Assembly (NCBI RefSeq): GCF_017497975.1
Contig: NZ_JAGDEL010000006.1
Location: 62,001 to 126,000, forward strand
Direction: 5' to 3'
DNA length: 64,000 nt
DNA from: Metabacillus bambusae
GTDB taxonomy: Bacteria; Bacillota; Bacilli; Bacillales; Bacillaceae
In this document: one piece after another, positions 60,986-64,000 of the stretch
How positions within the stretch are numbered: the stretch's first letter is position 1
Layout: each line of letters opens with the position of its first letter
Made by a program: the position numbers and the translations under genes
The notes under the pieces: model-generated
Databases searched by the model: none
What the model saw: the letters and a program-made list of their open reading frames with translations, nothing else
What the model was told of the DNA's origin: nothing

Positions 60986-62149
60986 TTAAAAAATATTAGC
61001 TGATTTAACAGAAGAAATAACCTTCATAAGTTGATCAGTATCATTCACCAATGCGATTCTTACATACCCTTCACCATTTGATCCAAATGCATGACCTGGT
61101 GTAACAACCACATTTGCCCTATCGATTAAAGCATAGGTAAATTCAAGAGATGTAAAGCCTGGCGGAATTTCTGCCCATATAAACATACCTGCATCAGGTT
61201 TGGTGATTTCCCACCCAATTTCTTTGAGCCCACTCACCAATAAATCTCTTCTTTCTTGGTAAACTTTCCGGCTAGATTCACAAAATTCTGCCCCTTCCTC
61301 TAGAGCACGAATGGCAGCCTTTTGAACAGGTAAGAAAACACCATAATCTAAATTACTCTTCAGCTGATTCAGCGCTTGGACAATTTGCTTATTCCCCGCT
61401 AAGTAACCAATACGACTACCCGCCATATTATAATTTTTAGAAAATGAGGACATTTCAACACCAACGTCTTTGGCACCATCAATCGATAAAAAGCTAACAG
61501 GCTTATTACCTTCATAATAGAGCTCTGAGTAGGCAAAGTCATGTAGCACAATAATATGATGCTTTTTAGCAAAGGCAACAACTTCAGCAAAATACTCCTT
61601 GCTAGCTAAGGCTGGAACAGGATTTCCAGGAAAATTTAATATCATTATCTTAGCTTGTTCAGCAACTTCAGTAGGGATCAGCGAAAGATCAGGTAAAAAT
61701 TGATTTTCCTTTTTTAGCGGCATAAAATAAGGCTTTGCTCCTGCCATTGCAATTCCTGCAGCATATGCCGTATAACCAGGATCAGGCACTAGAATGACAT
61801 CACCAGGATTGGCAAAAATCATTGGAAAATGGACAAGCCCATCTTGAGAACCCATAAGTAATAATACCTCTTGATCTGTTAAATTAACTTGATAGTTTCT
61901 CTTATAAAAAACTGAAACCGCATGATTAAATTCGCTCGTTCCTGTTAACGAATACCCATACTGATCGCCTTTAAGCACCTCTTCTGCTAATATTTTTGTT
62001 ATGAAAGAAGGAGGTGCTAGATCTGGACTTCCGATACTTAAATCAATTATCGGGGCACCTTCTGAAAGTTTTTGTTTTTTATATTGTGATAATTCACTAA
62101 AAATTGATGGTTGAAAAGAGTGCATTCTATTTGATAATGTTATATTCAT
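60986..62149 (-). CDS. Class I/II aminotransferase (LL-DAP aminotransferase-like)
   Basis: A 387-residue fold-type I PLP aminotransferase. Seen are IDLSIGSPDLAPPSFITK, LLMGSQDGLVHFPMIFANPGD, PDPGYTAYAAGIAMAGAKPY, ILNFPGNPVPALA, HDFAYSELYYEG and the PLP Lys in SSFSKNYNMAGSRIGYL. The pattern is that of LL-diaminopimelate aminotransferase/PatA relatives, with Ala or aromatic substrates also possible. GGGGGATTC precedes ATG 62149; the longer frame to 62221 is not family-like. Single gene; no dap neighbours. Confidence 0.87.
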   Translation of the reverse strand: MNITLSNRMHSFQPSIFSELSQYKKQKLSEGAPIIDLSIGSPDLAPPSFITKILAEEVLKGDQYGYSLTGTSEFNHAVSVFYKRNYQVNLTDQEVLLLMGSQDGLVHFPMIFANPGDVILVPDPGYTAYAAGIAMAGAKPYFMPLKKENQFLPDLSLIPTEVAEQAKIMILNFPGNPVPALASKEYFAEVVAFAKKHHIIVLHDFAYSELYYEGNKPVSFLSIDGAKDVGVEMSSFSKNYNMAGSRIGYLAGNKQIVQALNQLKSNLDYGVFLPVQKAAIRALEEGAEFCESSRKVYQERRDLLVSGLKEIGWEITKPDAGMFIWAEIPPGFTSLEFTYALIDRANVVVTPGHAFGSNGEGYVRIALVNDTDQLMKVISSVKSANIF

Positions 62150-62372
62150 CTGAATCCCCCACATATTTCCCGAGTACGGTATAGTTATATAATTATATTT
62201 TTCTGAAAATAAGTGTATCACATTTAGCTATTATGCAGGTATGTGAATATTTATTAACTCCACTTAAATCGTCGTCTTTTTAACTGTTTTTCTATAACGG
62301 ACAGGTGAACAAATGTGCATTTAGGTGATGAAAAAACGGAATGCCGAATGAATTTTTTGTCTTTTTTTGTCA

Positions 62373-62474
62373 TGGCTGTTTTCGCAAACTTTGTTGCTAT
62401 TTACCAAGGTGTACTGCGAGGTTGATTGCAGCAAGAGATGCTAGCTTTCCGCAGGGCGGGCGATGAGCCTCCTT
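62373..62474 (-). repeat. GC-rich dispersed repeat, family 1, copy D (truncated)
   Basis: The reverse-orientation start of family 1 (GGCTGTTTTCGCAAACTTTG, TTTCCGCAGGGCGG, CGATGAGCCTCCTT) breaks off at 62474 and unrelated sequence follows. About half of the element is missing. Confidence 0.78.
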
Positions 62475-62482
62475 CTAAAAAT

Positions 62483-62626
62483 ATGAAGTCGATCCAATAC
62501 CCCTACATGCCTGAAAAAGGAATGATTAAAAGTGATGAACTTAAAATTCACCAAGCCTTACACGCCTGCTACTTTGAAGGCTTCTTGAAATTTATCGAAT
62601 ATAGGAGTCAATGCCTGAAATATTAA
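62483..62626 (+). pseudogene. Gene fragment (47 codons) at repeat break
   Basis: Just behind the truncated repeat comes an open frame KSIQYPYMPEKGMIK..IHQALHACYFEGFLKF that ends at 62626. It has no ribosome site and is followed by further short in-frame pieces separated by stops up to 62840 (e.g. RQQFEQEIEIWKASPKREIQ). Probably the remains of one or more decayed genes of unknown origin. Confidence 0.35.
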
Positions 62627-62862
62627 AAACACAAATTATGACAATAGTTCAGAAGCATGTCTAGGAAACAGATGAGTGAAACAGCAAAGAACGTCAACAA
62701 TTCGAGCAGGAAATAGAAATCTGGAAAGCAAGTCCAAAGCGTGAAATTCAAGAATGACTGACAACCGAGCAGGTTGTAGAAGCAACTGCAATGATTGTTG
62801 AGCACCGCACCCTGTGGCTGAGTTGAAGATGAAACTAGGCGATACACACACATATCAAGGGG

Positions 62863-63021
62863 TTGCTTGCTGATTTTGGTGAGAATTTTCATTTAGGGAA
62901 GATTAATGGGCGGTATGTGCTGCTTCTTGAGAAGGATATGATTGAGTTTGAGAAGGGTGTTTCGCCGATAGAGTTTCATAAGCCGGATGAGTTGCGCGAG
63001 TTTATTGAAAAAGATTACTAA
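62863..63021 (+). pseudogene. Gene fragment (52 codons), C-terminal end
   Basis: The frame is open from 62839 to the stop at 63021 and reads as the end of a soluble protein (LADFGENFHLGKINGRYVLL, EFHKPDELREFIEKDY). It has higher GC and CGC/GCG codons than the surrounding genes. No family recognised; no proper start. Together with 62483-62626 it fills the 62150-63190 gap, which holds no intact gene. Confidence 0.4.
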
Positions 63022-63135
63022 AAGTAGTGTTGGAGAGTAAGGTATATGTTAAGATTTTAGAGGAATTGTGACCACTAATGTGACCGCTGTTGTGACCAAT
63101 AAAGCCGAATTTTCATTCTAAATGTTGTCAGAACT

Positions 63136-63180
63136 AAAAACCCGCTCATTTTCCCAAAATGAAATAAGCGGGTTTTTGCG
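63136..63180. terminator. Terminator of gerQ
   Basis: AAAAACCCGCT (63136-63146) pairs with AGCGGGTTTTT (63167-63177), inner CATTT/AATGA stem, T-rich on both sides. Located 12 nt past the gerQ stop. Confidence 0.9.
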
Positions 63181-63190
63181 TTCTACAAAT

Positions 63191-63655
63191 TTACTCCGAT
63201 GTCGTCAGGGACGCCTGGACTTCCGGATTAATTTCCGCCTGAGGATAGTTAATTTGTTCATCGAATTCTACCCAGTCGAGATTTGCCATCATCAGCAGGT
63301 AGCGTTTACCGCTGGACGGGTCGCTAATGATGATGTGGTCCCGACCAGCAGTTTCTACGCGCCCGCGGTAAACCATTGAATTCCATTTGTTGTTACCTTG
63401 GTAAGTAAAGTAGAATGTACCGACCTTACCTTTGTTGAAGCGTAGGATATTTTCGATAAATGATTCTTCCATCATGCCTGCCGGAAGTTGCTGTCCAGTC
63501 CCCATCGGGACCACTGGGGCGGCATACGCGGGCCCAGAAGGCATAGTCGCCGGGAAGCCGCCAGATTGTTGTGCGACACTGCCCCGCATCATGGAAGATG
63601 GATAAAAACCAGGATAATAATTCATTGGATAATTAATAGAATCTCCACAAGTCAT
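63191..63655 (-). CDS. gerQ: Spore coat protein GerQ
   Basis: A 154-residue inner coat protein needed to localise/activate the cortex-lytic enzyme CwlJ. The N-terminal half is Tyr/Met/Pro/Gly rich (YPMNYYPGFYPSSMMRG) as in GerQ proteins cross-linked by transglutaminase; the C-terminal half is the conserved domain ESFIENILRFNKGKVGTFYFT, GRVETAGRDHIIISDPSSGKRYLL, MMANLDWVEFDEQ. AAAAGGAGC precedes ATG 63655. It is 23 bp downstream of cwlJ, the usual gerQ-cwlJ pair in many Bacillales. Its GC content is distinctly higher than the rest of the window. Confidence 0.92.
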   Translation of the reverse strand: MTCGDSINYPMNYYPGFYPSSMMRGSVAQQSGGFPATMPSGPAYAAPVVPMGTGQQLPAGMMEESFIENILRFNKGKVGTFYFTYQGNNKWNSMVYRGRVETAGRDHIIISDPSSGKRYLLMMANLDWVEFDEQINYPQAEINPEVQASLTTSE

Positions 63656-63678
63656 GAGATAATAAGCTCCTTTTTAAG

Positions 63679-63999
63679 TTATCTATAAAACTCTTCGCAA
63701 TAGCCCGGTACAGCGATATAGAAACAATGATTCTTATGCGCAAAGTCAAACTTAGTCATGGGGGATCTTGGCATTGTGGCGGTACAAGCAGCTCGGTATT
63801 TTTTCCCCGGACTAGGGTTAAAAAACCACAAACTCATTCTGGACCGAGGTTCCCTATGACCATGCAACAAATTCCTTGCCCTCTGTAGGTCAGCTTCGTT
63901 GGGACGTTGTGTATACAATGTTCCATTTAAGACGGGTTCGAAGTGAGGTATTCCAGTTCCAGGTATGGTTTGATAAATCGCATGTCTGATATTGCGCAA
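63679..63999 (-). CDS. cwlJ: Spore cortex-lytic enzyme CwlJ (C-terminal part)
   Basis: The last 106 codons of a SleB/CwlJ-type cell wall hydrolase; the start, with the catalytic Glu, lies beyond the right edge. Preserved family marks are IRHAIYQT, HFEPVLNGTLYTQRPNEADLQRARNLLHG, SLWFFNPSPG and FAHKNHCFYI. CwlJ degrades the cortex peptidoglycan during Ca-DPA-triggered germination and depends on GerQ. It forms an operon cwlJ-gerQ. Composition is the same as gerQ (higher GC). Confidence 0.9.
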   Translation of the reverse strand: MRNIRHAIYQTIPGTGIPHFEPVLNGTLYTQRPNEADLQRARNLLHGHREPRSRMSLWFFNPSPGKKYRAACTATMPRSPMTKFDFAHKNHCFYIAVPGYCEEFYR

Positions 64000-64000
64000 C

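Noticed and set aside
63122-63379. Open frame on the + strand overlapping gerQ
   Set aside because: Antisense shadow of gerQ, which has a conserved domain and a ribosome site.
1-64000. CRISPR array, toxin-antitoxin pair, prophage or integrase
   Set aside because: No direct-repeat array with regular spacers and no phage or recombinase genes were seen on either strand.

Overview
The window looks like a chromosome segment of a low-GC, spore-forming Bacillaceae (Bacillus or Metabacillus type). Most of it is AT-rich. Ribosome sites are of the AGGAGG type with frequent TTG and GTG starts, and genes end in classic intrinsic terminators. Many proteins match Bacillus subtilis families closely: DacC, MhqD/MhqO, LtaS, CzrA/CadA, the Puc purine cluster, a CotF-like coat protein, a YjcZ-type peptide, and GerQ and CwlJ. 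No rRNA, tRNA, CRISPR array, prophage or intact insertion sequence was seen. About 50 protein genes and their control sites could be supported.

Layout. 0-9 kb: the start of a secreted rhamnogalacturonan lyase, two NAD(P) oxidoreductases, the D,D-carboxypeptidase DacC, an aldo/keto reductase, a 33-residue YjcZ-type peptide, an SOS-associated peptidase, and the quinone-detoxification pair mhqO-mhqD behind a clear sigma-A promoter and MhqR-type operator. 9-17 kb: a spore-coat cluster, membrane and signalling genes (YitT, cupin/HD-GYP, DUF2809, LTA synthase) and small unknowns. 17-24.6 kb: a DsbA-like oxidoreductase, a lipoprotein cyclophilin, a CNMP/CBS/DUF294 sensor co-transcribed with a DnaQ-like exonuclease, a secreted HExxH protein, and dapA under a lysine riboswitch. 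24.7-36.5 kb: cadA-czrA metal efflux with its operator, a ZIP transporter, an Upf1-like helicase, leuA under a leucine T-box, a three-gene DUF990-type ABC exporter and a rhodanese-like protein lacking its cysteine. 36.5-48.3 kb: a HAD phosphatase followed by the purine (urate/xanthine) degradation locus. There, pucR is divergent from OHCU decarboxylase-uricase-pucM and converges on an amidohydrolase-pucABCDE operon. 48.6-52 kb: a decayed stretch (TauE fragment, frameshifted Cof phosphatase, frameshifted YqcI-type gene) around a LacI regulator. 52-62 kb: manganese catalase with a sigma-B-like promoter, VanW lipoprotein, ilvE, a chemoreceptor with a near-perfect sigma-D promoter, an HMA-fold peptide, an LPXTG surface protein and an aminotransferase. 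62.3-64 kb: a scar of repeat and gene fragments, then gerQ-cwlJ at clearly higher GC.

Three families of short dispersed repeats occupy intergenic gaps: a GC-rich element of about 220 bp (five copies, three near full length), a ~120 bp element (two copies) and a 75-90 bp MITE-like element (two copies in inverted orientation around dapA, one inside the riboswitch leader). How the genes work together: the puc genes form a pathway from purine bases through xanthine and urate to allantoin under PucR, with the molybdenum-cofactor helpers PucA and PucB included. Amino-acid supply (leuA, dapA, ilvE) is partly under RNA switches. Metal and quinone stress genes sit behind their own repressor sites.

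No wholly new multi-gene system could be demonstrated. The strongest oddities are two genes whose ribosome site leads to a non-standard start codon, a bifunctional PucL represented by two overlapping genes, the MITE inserted between riboswitch terminator and dapA, and the composition break at the right end.
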